Below, piece by piece: positions 1 to 7,215 of a DNA stretch of 64,000 nucleotides (position 1 is the stretch's first letter; each line of letters opens with the position of its first letter). This stretch comes from Paenibacillus cymbidii. GTDB lineage: Bacteria; Bacillota; Bacilli; Paenibacillales; NBRC-103111. The stretch lies in assembly GCF_004764705.1 (NCBI RefSeq), contig NZ_SHLX01000007.1, positions 124,001 to 188,000 on the forward strand. The letters run 5' to 3'. The notes under the pieces are model-generated. The model saw only the letters and a list, made by a program, of their open reading frames with translations. It was not told the origin of the DNA and ran no database searches. Both the position numbers and the translations under genes were made by a program.

Positions 1-590
1 CGGAAAATGGATTCCGCCGGTTTGCCTTCGCCGAACGTGCCGGAAATGACGATATGGTCAAAATAGCCGGCCAACTGCGGTACGCCATCAATTTTCTCCT
101 GCTGGAGGTCGGGAGCGCCGTTCGTTAGCAGCAGCAGCTTGACTTGCCCTTTCAGGGCATCGAGCACGCGAAACGTTTCTTCATAAACATAGGGCCGATT
201 GCGGCGTTCCGCCGGGAAACGTTCCGCCAACAATGCGCCGAGCGCCGCATTCTCCACGCCGAGGGCGCGCAAGCCGCGGGTCCACGCTTCCTTGCGATAT
301 CCGGGAGCCAGCGCCTGCAGCTTGCGGAACTCCTGCTGGCTGCCGCCGGAAAAGTTGGCCCATAACCCTTCGAACGGGTTGATGCCAATCATCTTCGTAA
401 ACGGAAAGGTTTCGAACGATTCGTATAACGCGCGCGCCTCCTGGCGGACCGATTCAACTAGCCTTTCGGGCGTCAATCCGGCAACTTGTTTAGCCGCCTC
501 TTCCCCCGTTGCTTGAAAAGCTTCTTCGACGCTCCGGTGATCCCATAACAGCGTATCGTCCAGATCGAATAAAACTGCTTGGATTGCCAT
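1..590 (-). CDS. HAD family hydrolase (3' end beyond window)
   Basis: The reading frame opens with an ATG at 590 and stays open to the left edge, so the C-terminus is missing. The N-terminus MAIQAVLFDLDDTLLWD carries HAD motif I (DxDxT). LLLTNGAP about 150 residues in matches motif II (T/S-N-G), and the lysine of GKPAESIF fits motif III. A helical cap separates motifs I and II, as in subfamily IA phosphatases. HAD hydrolases of this type remove phosphate from small cytosolic metabolites through an aspartyl-phosphate; the substrate cannot be read from sequence. It may be transcribed away from the membrane-protein gene at 647-1153, which is also on the minus strand and 56 bp upstream. Confidence 0.85.
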   Translation of the reverse strand, partial: MAIQAVLFDLDDTLLWDHRSVEEAFQATGEEAAKQVAGLTPERLVESVRQEARALYESFETFPFTKMIGINPFEGLWANFSGGSQQEFRKLQALAPGYRKEAWTRGLRALGVENAALGALLAERFPAERRNRPYVYEETFRVLDALKGQVKLLLLTNGAPDLQQEKIDGVPQLAGYFDHIVISGTFGEGKPAESIF

Positions 591-646
591 GCCGTGCTTC
601 CCCCTGAACCCATGTATGCTTGAATGGTCATGATACCGCGATTGGA

Positions 647-1153
647 TTACGAGATTTCTTGAATCGGCACCTGATTCGTTGCGGCGAATTTGCGCAAGCG
701 ATCTGCCATCGGTTTGATTTTGAACAGGTGCAGCGAGCTGCTGTACACCCATTTGCGGTTTTTGTGCTTGAGCGTAATGACGATTTGATTGGGCGACAAC
801 GTGATGTTGTCGATGCCGTCGGCGTTGACGGCTTTTTCCCCGGTGAACCTGCGGGTGGCGATGCGCGACTTCGCTACGCTAAGCGCAGGCCGACGCACGA
901 AGAAAATGAAGACGCCCAGCAGGAAGTAACAAATAACCGTAAACCAGTAAGAAGAATCCGCGGTGTACACATTATTGAACAAGATCATAAAAAATACCGC
1001 AAACATCTCCAGAATGAGCGGCAAGATCCAGCTTCGGCCCAAAAAAAGATCGGGCTTGTCCCCTTCGGCAATCGGCGCTTGACCAAGTTTCCGGCGCTGC
1101 AGATTCGCCACTTTCTTGTTCTTTTCGACCATCCGTTCCCACTTACGCGACAT
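647..1153 (-). CDS. small two-TM membrane protein of unknown function
   Basis: This 168-residue protein starts at ATG 1153, preceded by a GGGGGAG ribosome binding site. A basic N-terminus (MSRKWERMVEKNKKVANLQRRK) is followed by two hydrophobic segments at about residues 42-60 and 67-86. A cytosolic-looking domain of about 80 residues follows, rich in Lys/Arg and with HKNRKWVYSSS near the middle. The ends predicted to be inside are basic, so both termini probably face the cytoplasm. I do not recognise a family with a known function. It lies between ynzC and the HAD hydrolase, all on the same strand. The coding call rests on length, ribosome binding site and a coherent membrane profile. Confidence 0.75.
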   Translation of the reverse strand: MSRKWERMVEKNKKVANLQRRKLGQAPIAEGDKPDLFLGRSWILPLILEMFAVFFMILFNNVYTADSSYWFTVICYFLLGVFIFFVRRPALSVAKSRIATRRFTGEKAVNADGIDNITLSPNQIVITLKHKNRKWVYSSSLHLFKIKPMADRLRKFAATNQVPIQEIS

Positions 1154-1233
1154 GAAGCTCCCCCTGTTTGACGCCGGATCGACTGTGAAGAAAAGTCGTT
1201 CTCCTTGATGTCGCCGTTCGCCGCGACTTGCGC

Positions 1234-1416
1234 CTATTTGTCTTCGTCTTCGACATATTTGATCGAATCGAGCTGCTGCTTCAGCGACGCCTTAAACGCG
1301 TCGATGTATCTCCGTCGCAGTTCGTTCCGTTCGTCGATCTCGTTCTCGGACAAGCCTACCGACTTCGCCTTGCGGGCCAATTCATTGATTCTTGTGATCG
1401 CTTCGTCCATATTCAT
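1234..1416 (-). CDS. ynzC: DUF896 / YnzC family small protein
   Basis: A 60-residue protein beginning MNMDEAITRINELARKAK. The helical N-terminal half, the central LSENEIDERNELRRRYIDAF and the acidic tail KYVEDEDK are characteristic of the DUF896 (YnzC/YneB-neighbour) helical-hairpin family. The start at 1416 was chosen because GGAG lies ten bases upstream; an ATG two codons further in is also possible. A longer in-frame extension upstream would add residues that do not resemble the family. In Bacillus subtilis ynzC sits close to lexA-yneA, which matches this position downstream of yneA. The biochemical role is not established; members are small cytosolic proteins linked to the SOS neighbourhood. 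Confidence 0.88.
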   Translation of the reverse strand: MNMDEAITRINELARKAKSVGLSENEIDERNELRRRYIDAFKASLKQQLDSIKYVEDEDK

Positions 1417-1772
1417 GCTGCCTTCACTCCTATCGCACATACGCCCAAAACGCAATAACTCGCGTGATGGCATTCGATGTGTAACCTTATCTAACTTTGC
1501 CATGTGCAGGGGGGAATGTCAAGCGGACGGCAGTGCGGTTTCCAAGGAACGCAAAGGATCAGGAGCATCAAAATGTCTCCTGCTGCAAGGGGAAAATGAA
1601 GCGATAAACGGCCACCGGAAAACAACTGGAGGGAGATTGGATTGTTGGCGGCTCTCTCTATTGAAAGGCCGTTGCGCGCTTACGGCCCGTTAGCGAACAC
1701 ATGTTCTAAATCACTGAAAGCTCACTCTTCGATTGATCGGCCCGTAGCAGGCCCGAGCTTGCCAATCGCAAA
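1417..1772. other. intergenic stretch between yneA and ynzC
   Basis: This stretch of 356 bp has no convincing gene. A minus-strand ATG at 1573 follows AGGAGA but encodes only 25 residues with no recognisable features. In Bacillus the recombinase-like yneB lies between yneA and ynzC, and no remnant of it is visible here. A TTGACA hexamer on the minus strand near 1517-1522 could be a -35 for ynzC, but no matching -10 at normal spacing is seen. Confidence 0.4.
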
Positions 1773-2219
1773 TCAAGGCAATACAAGCACTTGGCCGACT
1801 TGAAGCTGCGAACTGTTCAAATGATTGCGTTTCTGCAATTTATGGATATAGAGACGAACATCCGTTCCCGACGGGGCAAAATCAGATGCGATGGTCCACA
1901 GCGTGTCTCCCGAAGTCACGACCGTCGTGCGTTCGACCGACGTTGCATGAGCCGGGCTTGCCGCATCAGCCGATCCGAAGGCATATGCTTGTACCAGCAT
2001 GCCGAAAAAGAAAAACGCCGCCAAAAGAACGGAAAGAACGACCAACCGCATCACTTTGCGGGAACGCTTGCGAGCAACAGGACGCCGGTCGGCAGCCGGC
2101 TTGACAGCATTCATCCGATTCCGGACGGGTTCATTCGTGCGAACCTTCGTCATGACATAATCCTGTTGCGCAATCGATTCTGCATCCCGGTCGGCGTAAA
2201 CGGCGTGGTTCGTGTTCAT
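1773..2219 (-). CDS. yneA: YneA-type SOS cell-division suppressor with LysM domain
   Basis: A 148-residue protein. The start at 2219 (MNTNHAVYADRD) is set by GGAGG eight bases upstream. A cytoplasmic N-terminus of about 55 residues, ending in a strongly basic patch (RRPVARKRSRK), precedes one membrane segment (VLSVLLAAFFFFGMLVQAYAF). An extracytoplasmic LysM domain closes the protein (VTSGDTLWTIASDF to QVGQVLVLP). YneA in Bacillus is made during the SOS response, halts septation and is anchored to membrane and wall by these elements. The gene is divergent from lexA, and LexA boxes cover its promoter, which supports the assignment. It is longer at the N-terminus than Bacillus YneA (about 105 residues). 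Confidence 0.88.
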   Translation of the reverse strand: MNTNHAVYADRDAESIAQQDYVMTKVRTNEPVRNRMNAVKPAADRRPVARKRSRKVMRLVVLSVLLAAFFFFGMLVQAYAFGSADAASPAHATSVERTTVVTSGDTLWTIASDFAPSGTDVRLYIHKLQKRNHLNSSQLQVGQVLVLP

Positions 2220-2231
2220 CTCTTCGCCCTC

Positions 2232-2245
2232 CAAACATTTGTTCT
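2232..2245. promoter_or_regulatory. LexA box 1 (degenerate)
   Basis: CAAACATTTGTTCT read in either direction resembles the Gram-positive SOS box CGAACRNRYGTTYG with about two mismatches in the conserved arms. It lies just upstream of the yneA ribosome binding site. This is the weakest of the four sites. Confidence 0.5.
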
Positions 2246-2251
2246 GTTTTT

Positions 2252-2280
2252 AATGTAACACGAACGAACGTTCCTGTCAA
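2252..2280 (-). promoter_or_regulatory. yneA promoter
   Basis: On the minus strand TTGACA (2275-2280) and TACATT (2252-2257) are 17 bp apart, a near-consensus SigA promoter. The LexA box at 2261-2274 fills the spacer, so LexA binding would block RNA polymerase directly. Confidence 0.85.
2261..2274. promoter_or_regulatory. LexA box 2
   Basis: CGAACGAACGTTCC matches CGAAC-N4-GTTCG except for the last base. It sits inside the spacer of the yneA promoter. Confidence 0.82.
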
Positions 2281-2288
2281 CGGACAGA

Positions 2289-2302
2289 CGAACAAATGTT
2301 TG
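2289..2302. promoter_or_regulatory. LexA box 3 (perfect)
   Basis: CGAACAAATGTTTG fits the consensus CGAACRNRYGTTYG at every defined position. It lies between the two divergent promoters, just upstream of the yneA -35. Confidence 0.9.
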
Positions 2303-2316
2303 TTTTTTCAAAAACT

Positions 2317-2330
2317 CGAACTTATGTTTG
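2317..2330. promoter_or_regulatory. LexA box 4
   Basis: CGAACTTATGTTTG fits the SOS box apart from T at the first R position. It overlaps the first bases of the lexA -35 hexamer, so it would give autoregulation. Confidence 0.85.
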
Positions 2331-2356
2331 TACGAACCTTTATTCTGTGTTATCAT
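2328..2356 (+). promoter_or_regulatory. lexA promoter
   Basis: TTGTAC (2328-2333) and TATCAT (2351-2356) are 17 bp apart, 37 bp before the TTG start of lexA. The -35 overlaps LexA box 4. Confidence 0.7.
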
Positions 2357-2393
2357 AAACGTATCTAAAATTGTCGTATTGGGGGAATCCGTC

Positions 2394-3014
2394 TTGGGTA
2401 AAATTTCAAATCGCCAACAATCGATTCTTGATTTCATCAAGAACGAAGTGAAGGACAAGGGGTATCCTCCGTCCGTTCGCGAAATCGGCGAAGCGGTAGG
2501 ATTGGCCTCCAGTTCGACCGTGCACGGCCATTTGGAACGGCTGGAGAAGAAAGGCATGATTCGCCGCGATCCGACGAAGCCGCGCGCGATTGAAATTCTT
2601 GGCGAGGATGAAGCTGCTTCCGTTTATTCCCTTTCCGTCGCTCGCGTTCCGCTGATCGGGAAAGTAACGGCCGGCGCTCCGATTACAGCGACTGAGAATA
2701 TCGAAGATTATTTTCCGCTGCCGAGCCACTTCGTTGGCGATAACCAAGTCTTTATGCTGAGCGTAAGCGGCGAAAGCATGATCGAAGCCGGCATTCGCAA
2801 CGGAGATTATGTGATCGTCAAGCAGCAGAATACGGCGAACAACGGTGAAATTGTCGTCGCCATGACCGATGAAGACGAAGCGACCGTCAAAACGTTCTAC
2901 AAGGAACGCGATCATATCCGGCTGCAGCCGGAGAACGACGCGATGGAGCCGATTCGCCTGAAGAACGTCACCATTCTCGGGAAAGTTATCGGCCTGTTCC
3001 GCGATATTCACTAA
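2394..3014 (+). CDS. lexA: LexA SOS repressor / autoprotease
   Basis: A 206-residue protein beginning at TTG 2394, chosen because GGGGGA lies seven bases upstream and the product then begins at the usual MGKISNRQQ. The winged-helix DNA-binding domain covers residues 1-70, with the recognition helix near 28-47. The Ala93-Gly94 cleavage site is in VTAGAPIT. The catalytic Ser128 (SGESMIEAG) and Lys166 (ATVKTFYK) form the self-cleavage dyad. RecA-stimulated cleavage would lift repression of SOS genes, including the divergent yneA. Four LexA boxes in the shared promoter region indicate autoregulation. Length and residues are fully typical, with no anomaly. Confidence 0.97.
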   Translation: MGKISNRQQSILDFIKNEVKDKGYPPSVREIGEAVGLASSSTVHGHLERLEKKGMIRRDPTKPRAIEILGEDEAASVYSLSVARVPLIGKVTAGAPITATENIEDYFPLPSHFVGDNQVFMLSVSGESMIEAGIRNGDYVIVKQQNTANNGEIVVAMTDEDEATVKTFYKERDHIRLQPENDAMEPIRLKNVTILGKVIGLFRDIH

Positions 3015-3030
3015 GGTACATAAATGTCCG

Positions 3031-3060
3031 CCGCCCGCTCCGGGTGGCGGGCATTTTTTC
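3031..3060 (+). terminator. lexA terminator
   Basis: GCCCGC and GCGGGC arms are followed by ATTTTTTC, 17 bp after the lexA stop codon. This is a typical intrinsic terminator. Confidence 0.8.
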
Positions 3061-3192
3061 TGCGCGTAATGAACGCGTGACGCACAATCGGGCCGGGCCG
3101 AGCCGCTCCGGCGACTTCTTCGGCACAGTGCCTGTCGGTTGGCGGTAGCGGGTTGGTGAGCGTCTCCCCGCTCGGCACTAACCCTCCTGATG

Positions 3193-3386
3193 AATTAGCC
3201 AGTGAAAAATGGCCTATTCCCCCTTTTCCTCCCCCTTTATCGAAAATAGCCAGCGAAAACACTGGTTATTTCCCTGAGAATGCCCCAAAACGCCCATTTC
3301 TAACGAAATAGCCAGTGAATACATGGCCTATTTCGCTACCACACCCCTTTTTTCAAGGAATAACCAATAATAGATGGCTTATTTTG
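3193..3386. repeat. four-palindrome intergenic element, copy 1
   Basis: Four imperfect palindromes of about 26-32 bp lie at 3193-3218, 3242-3272, 3304-3335 and 3357-3386. All are built on AATAGCCA..TGGCTATT-like arms. Their centres are spaced about 52, 63 and 51 bp, which matches three other elements in this window. The inner units carry CCAGYGAA..CACTGG-type cores; the outer ones use shorter ATGGCCTATT arms. The element is AT-rich against the genome and lies at the convergent lexA/glnA junction. No coding potential is visible. Confidence 0.85.
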
Positions 3387-3505
3387 AAATGAACCCGCCA
3401 TATGGGGATAATCCGTCCCGCGACGCACGCGACGCAGATACGTCAGGCCTCAAACCGATCTGAACCAGCATACGAAGCCGCCATACCCGTAATCACGTTC
3501 ACAGC

Positions 3506-3830
3506 CACTCCTTCTTTTCCAACTTTTCTCGCACATCCAGCTCGCCCGCTCGCTGCACACATCCTCCAACGCTTGTTTTCGACCCGCACGCAATGCCCAA
3601 CAGCGCCTGTTTGCTCAGCCCTATCCGTTCCCCGCATCTTAACCTCACTAATCGCACCCACCATGTTCTTATTTCCACCGCCACATAGTGCTCGTCAGCA
3701 CCAGTTTGCGCAGCCTCATCCTTTCCACGTACCTTAACTCACTAACCGCAACCACCATACACTTGTCTCTAATGACCACTTAATGCCCAGCAGCACCAGT
3801 TTACGCCCACCTCCATCTGTTTCCGCACCC
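3506..3830. repeat. diverged 95-bp tandem repeat downstream of glnA
   Basis: A 95-bp unit starts at 3601, 3696 and 3791 with CAGCGCCTG or CAGCACCAG. A more diverged unit precedes it from about 3506, and the last unit is cut short near 3830. Shared blocks include TTAAC..TCACTAA, a C/A-rich CACCCACCAT-like block and AATGCCCA at the unit ends. Frames open on either strand are not conserved between copies, so this looks non-coding. With copy 1 of the four-palindrome element it fills the 900-bp gap between lexA and glnA. Confidence 0.7.
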
Positions 3831-3869
3831 AACGCGCCAACCGCGCACCGGATCGCTCCCCAACAAAGT

Positions 3870-3900
3870 AAAAAGCCCGCCGGAAATCCCGGCGGGCATC
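3870..3900 (-). terminator. glnA terminator
   Basis: Read on the minus strand, GCCCGCCGG and CCGGCGGGC arms around ATTT are followed by TTTTTAC, 14 bp after the glnA stop. Confidence 0.9.
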
Positions 3901-3914
3901 AACTTCCCTGTTCC

Positions 3915-5249
3915 TTAATACAACGTCATATACTGCTCGCGCTCCCATTGGTGAATCTGGGTGCGGTACATGTCCCATTCGATCTCTTTCAGCTCGAAAA
4001 AGTGGGTCAACGCATGTTCGCCGAGCGATCCGACGATGACGTCGTTGCGCAGCATCTCTTGCAGCGCTTCCTTCAGGTCGGCCGGCAAGCTCGGAATCCC
4101 TTGCTCCTCCCGCTCCTCTTCGGTCATCACATAAATATTGCGGTCGGTTGGCGGCGGCAGCTGCATCTTGTTCTTGATGCCGTCGAGACCGGCGGCAAGC
4201 ATGACGGCAAGCGCCAAATACGGGTTGGCGGCGGGGTCCGGGTTGCGCGCTTCGATGCGAGTGCTGAGGCCGCGGGACGCCGGAACGCGAACCATCGGGC
4301 TGCGATTGCTGGCCGACCACGCGACGTAACAAGGCGCTTCGTAACCCGGCACAAGCCGTTTGTACGAGTTGACGGTTGGATTCGTAATGGCCGCGAACGA
4401 ACGCGCATGGTGCAGAATGCCGGCCATATATTGCCGGGCCGTTACGCTCAAGCCCAGTTTGTCGTTCTCGTCGTAGAACGCGTTGACGTTGCCTTTGAAC
4501 AGCGATTGATGGCAGTGCATCCCGGAGCCGTTCACGCCGAACAGCGGCTTCGGCATGAAAGTCGCATGCAAACCGTGCTGACGGGCAATCGTTTTGACAA
4601 CGAGCTTAAACGTTTGGATCTGGTCCGCCGCCTTGATCGCGTCGGCATATTTAAAGTCGATTTCGTGCTGCCCCGGAGCCACTTCGTGGTGCGACGCTTC
4701 GATTTCGAAGCCCATCTCCTCAAGCGTCAACACGATTTCGCGGCGGCAATTTTCGCCGAGATCGGTCGGCGCCAGATCGAAATAACCGCCCTGGTCGTTG
4801 AGCTCCATCGTCGGATTGCCTTTTTCGTCGGTCTTGAACAGGAAAAATTCCGGCTCCGGCCCTACGTTCATCGCCGTATAGCCCATCTCGTTCGCTTCAA
4901 GCAGCGCCCGCTTCAGAATGCCGCGCGGGTCGCCCGGGAACGGACGGCCATCCGGCAAATAAACGTCGCAAATGAGCCGCGCCACACGATCTTCGGCCAC
5001 CCAGGGGAAAATGACCCAGGTGCTGAGATCGGGGTACAAATACATATCGGACTCTTCGATCCGTACGTAACCTTCAATGGAGGACCCGTCGAACATCATT
5101 TTGTTGTCGAGCGCTTTCTCCAGTTGGCTGAGCGGAATTTCCACGTTTTTGATCGAGCCGAGCAAATCCGTAAATTGCAAGCGGATAAACCGGACGTTCT
5201 GTTCCTTGGCGATGCGTAAAATGTCTTCCCGAGAAAAATTGGCGTTCAT
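3915..5249 (-). CDS. glnA: type I glutamine synthetase (GSI-alpha)
   Basis: A 444-residue enzyme that makes glutamine from glutamate, ammonia and ATP in the cytosol as a dodecamer. The start at 5249 follows AGGAGG by six bases. Landmarks are FDGSSIEG (53-60), the metal/glutamate-binding NVGPEPEFF (128-136), [12 protein letters not shown] (238-249) and the flap glutamate Glu304 in LVPGYEAP. No adenylylation loop of the long enterobacterial type is present, in keeping with the short Bacillus enzyme, which is controlled by glutamine feedback. The gene is downstream of glnR in the conserved glnRA order. In Bacillus this enzyme also binds GlnR and TnrA, so it probably acts as the nitrogen sensor here too. 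Confidence 0.98.
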   Translation of the reverse strand: MNANFSREDILRIAKEQNVRFIRLQFTDLLGSIKNVEIPLSQLEKALDNKMMFDGSSIEGYVRIEESDMYLYPDLSTWVIFPWVAEDRVARLICDVYLPDGRPFPGDPRGILKRALLEANEMGYTAMNVGPEPEFFLFKTDEKGNPTMELNDQGGYFDLAPTDLGENCRREIVLTLEEMGFEIEASHHEVAPGQHEIDFKYADAIKAADQIQTFKLVVKTIARQHGLHATFMPKPLFGVNGSGMHCHQSLFKGNVNAFYDENDKLGLSVTARQYMAGILHHARSFAAITNPTVNSYKRLVPGYEAPCYVAWSASNRSPMVRVPASRGLSTRIEARNPDPAANPYLALAVMLAAGLDGIKNKMQLPPPTDRNIYVMTEEEREEQGIPSLPADLKEALQEMLRNDVIVGSLGEHALTHFFELKEIEWDMYRTQIHQWEREQYMTLY

Positions 5250-5347
5250 GGATACCCTCCTGAGCATTATGCCTTCCTTGCTTTTCCTGCGCTCCCTGCG
5301 TTTCGAGCCTTGCCACTCATGGCACCAAACTTACACCATCGATCTAA

Positions 5348-5764
5348 TTAATGGAAAAAACGCGACAATTCGCCCTGTATGAGCGAAACTCTGCCGGGGC
5401 GCTTCTCGCTGAGCAGCTGCTGCTTCAGCATCTTGTGAAGCTGCGAATCCGTCAGCTCCGTGAGCTCCTTGCGCTTGACTTCCGTCTGCTCGTTCAGAAC
5501 GGTCACTTCGCTTCCGTCCTGCGGCACCGGCAGCAGCACCTGCTTGATGCCGGCAATATTGACGCCTTTCTCGATCAAATCCTTGATTTCCAGCAGGCGT
5601 TCCACGTCGTTGAACGAGTACAGCCGCTGATTGCCTCCCGTACGAGCCGGCATCACCAGTTCATGCTGCTCGTAATAACGAATTTGTCTGGCGGTCAGAT
5701 CGGTCAACCGCATGACGATCCCGATCGGAAACAAGGCCATATTCCTGCGAAAGTCGTCACTCAT
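5348..5764 (-). CDS. glnR: GlnR, MerR-family nitrogen repressor
   Basis: A 138-residue protein with a MerR winged-helix domain at about residues 12-80 (VMRLTDLTARQIRYYEQHELV, then RLYSFNDVERLLEIKDL). A short C-terminal tail ending RVSLIQGELSRFFH corresponds to the part that responds to feedback-inhibited glutamine synthetase in Bacillus. It lies 98 bp upstream of glnA on the same strand, the standard glnRA operon. A perfect GlnR box sits immediately upstream of its promoter, so the gene is probably autoregulated when glutamine is abundant. Confidence 0.96.
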   Translation of the reverse strand: MSDDFRRNMALFPIGIVMRLTDLTARQIRYYEQHELVMPARTGGNQRLYSFNDVERLLEIKDLIEKGVNIAGIKQVLLPVPQDGSEVTVLNEQTEVKRKELTELTDSQLHKMLKQQLLSEKRPGRVSLIQGELSRFFH

Positions 5765-5892
5765 AATTGTCCATCACTCCCGTTGCCGGTTATGCGATCG
5801 CAGCGGCGGCTGCCGGCAATCGGCCGAGCGTATGGCCGGCACGGAAGGCAGGCCATGGCAAGACGAATTGTAACCGCTTTTGCTTCCATCTC

Positions 5893-5921
5893 ATTGTACC
5901 GTCATGCCATATACATGTCAA
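5893..5921 (-). promoter_or_regulatory. glnRA promoter
   Basis: On the minus strand TTGACA (5916-5921) and TACAAT (5893-5898) are separated by exactly 17 bp, a near-perfect SigA promoter. The leader to the glnR start is about 120 nt. Confidence 0.9.
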
Positions 5922-5925
5922 GTTA

Positions 5926-5942
5926 TGTAAGGTTTAATTACA
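5926..5942. promoter_or_regulatory. GlnR/TnrA box
   Basis: TGTAAGGTTTAATTACA fits the consensus TGTNA-N7-TNACA perfectly. It lies four bases upstream of the glnR -35 and overlaps the stop codon of ynbB at 5938-5940. Confidence 0.9.
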
Positions 5943-7206
5943 GTAATCGCCTGGTTTTCATGTTATTAATGGCGTGAATAATCCCCAATTTGGCATGGGA
6001 AAACGTGAGCCCTCCCTGCATGTAGGCGATGTATGGCTCGCGGATCGGCGCATCTGCCGAAAGCTCCAGGCTGCCGCCTTGAATGAACGTTCCCGCCGCC
6101 ATAATGACCGGATGCTCGTAGCCGGGCATGTCCCACGGTTCGGGGACGACGTGCGCGTCGACGGCCGATGCCATCTGCACGCCCTGGACGAAGGCGATCA
6201 AATGCTCCGGCCCGCTGAAGCGCACCGCCTGGATCAAATCGGTCCGCGGCTCGTCCCAGCGCGGATGCGTGGCGAAACCGAGCCGCTCGAACACGGCGGC
6301 GGCGAGTACGCTGCCTTTCAGCGCTTGGCCGACCAGGTGTGGCGCCAGAAATAAGCCTTGAAACATGCTGCGCGTTGCGCCCATCATCGCGCCCACTTCG
6401 CCGCCGATGCCCGGCGCCGTCAGCCGAAAGGCCGCCTGCTCGACGAGCGCGGCGCGGCCGGCGATATAGCCGCCCGATGCGGCAATGCCGCCGCCGGGAT
6501 TTTTGATCAGCGAGCCGGCGATCAGGTCGGCGCCAACCTCCGCCGGCTCCCGTTCCTCGGTAAATTCGCCGTAACAGTTGTCGACGAACACGATAACGTC
6601 CGGATTGATCGCTTTGACGAACCGCACCATCTCGCCGATCTGCTCCACGGAAAAAGAAGGCCGCCAATCATACCCTCGCGAGCGCTGGATGCCGACAACC
6701 TTGACATGCGCCTCCAACTTCCGTTCGATCGCCGCATAGTCGGGCGAACCGTCTTCAAGCAGCGCCGCTTCGTCGTACCGAACGCCCCAGTCCTGCAGCG
6801 AACCGCTGCCGTCGCCCGGACGGCCGATCACGTTCAGCAGCGTATCGTACGGTTTGCCCGTGATGTACAGCAGCCCGTCGCCCGGCCGCAGCACGCCGAA
6901 CAGCGCCGTGCCTATCGTATGCGTGCCCGACACAAAATGCGGCCGCACCAGCGCCGCCTCTGCGCCGAAGCTGTCGGCGTAGACGAGATCGAGCACCTCG
7001 CGGCCGCGATCGTTGTACCCGTACCCGGTCGACCCGGCAAAATGATAATCGCTTACCTTATGCTTCTGAAACGCGCGAATCACTTTCCATTGATTGCGAT
7101 CGATCGTGCGCTCGATCAGCCGCGTGCGCGGTTCGATCGTCCGTTCCGCTTCCTCCAGCAATTGCTGCATCGACTCTTCCCACATCTTCGTCCGCGACTC
7201 TCCCAT
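5938..7206 (-). CDS. ynbB: PLP-dependent methionine gamma-lyase family protein (YnbB type)
   Basis: A 422-residue fold-type I PLP enzyme, often annotated as aluminium resistance protein. Lys235 in GSLIKNPGGG is the probable Schiff-base lysine, and FVDNCYGEF (207-215) contains the aspartate expected to contact the pyridine nitrogen. FAGSTGYGYNDRG and FVSGTHTIGTALFG form the substrate/phosphate region. Members resemble cystathionine/methionine lyases, but the physiological substrate is not settled. The order hflX-ynbB-glnR-glnA is the same as in Bacillus subtilis. Only nine bases separate it from hflX, so the two are probably cotranscribed. The stop codon lies inside the GlnR box. Confidence 0.93.
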   Translation of the reverse strand: MGESRTKMWEESMQQLLEEAERTIEPRTRLIERTIDRNQWKVIRAFQKHKVSDYHFAGSTGYGYNDRGREVLDLVYADSFGAEAALVRPHFVSGTHTIGTALFGVLRPGDGLLYITGKPYDTLLNVIGRPGDGSGSLQDWGVRYDEAALLEDGSPDYAAIERKLEAHVKVVGIQRSRGYDWRPSFSVEQIGEMVRFVKAINPDVIVFVDNCYGEFTEEREPAEVGADLIAGSLIKNPGGGIAASGGYIAGRAALVEQAAFRLTAPGIGGEVGAMMGATRSMFQGLFLAPHLVGQALKGSVLAAAVFERLGFATHPRWDEPRTDLIQAVRFSGPEHLIAFVQGVQMASAVDAHVVPEPWDMPGYEHPVIMAAGTFIQGGSLELSADAPIREPYIAYMQGGLTFSHAKLGIIHAINNMKTRRLL

Positions 7207-7215
7207 TCCACCGGT

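Noticed and set aside
3402..3737. Plus- and minus-strand frames between lexA and glnA
   Set aside because: They lie in the 95-bp tandem repeat and are not conserved between repeat units.
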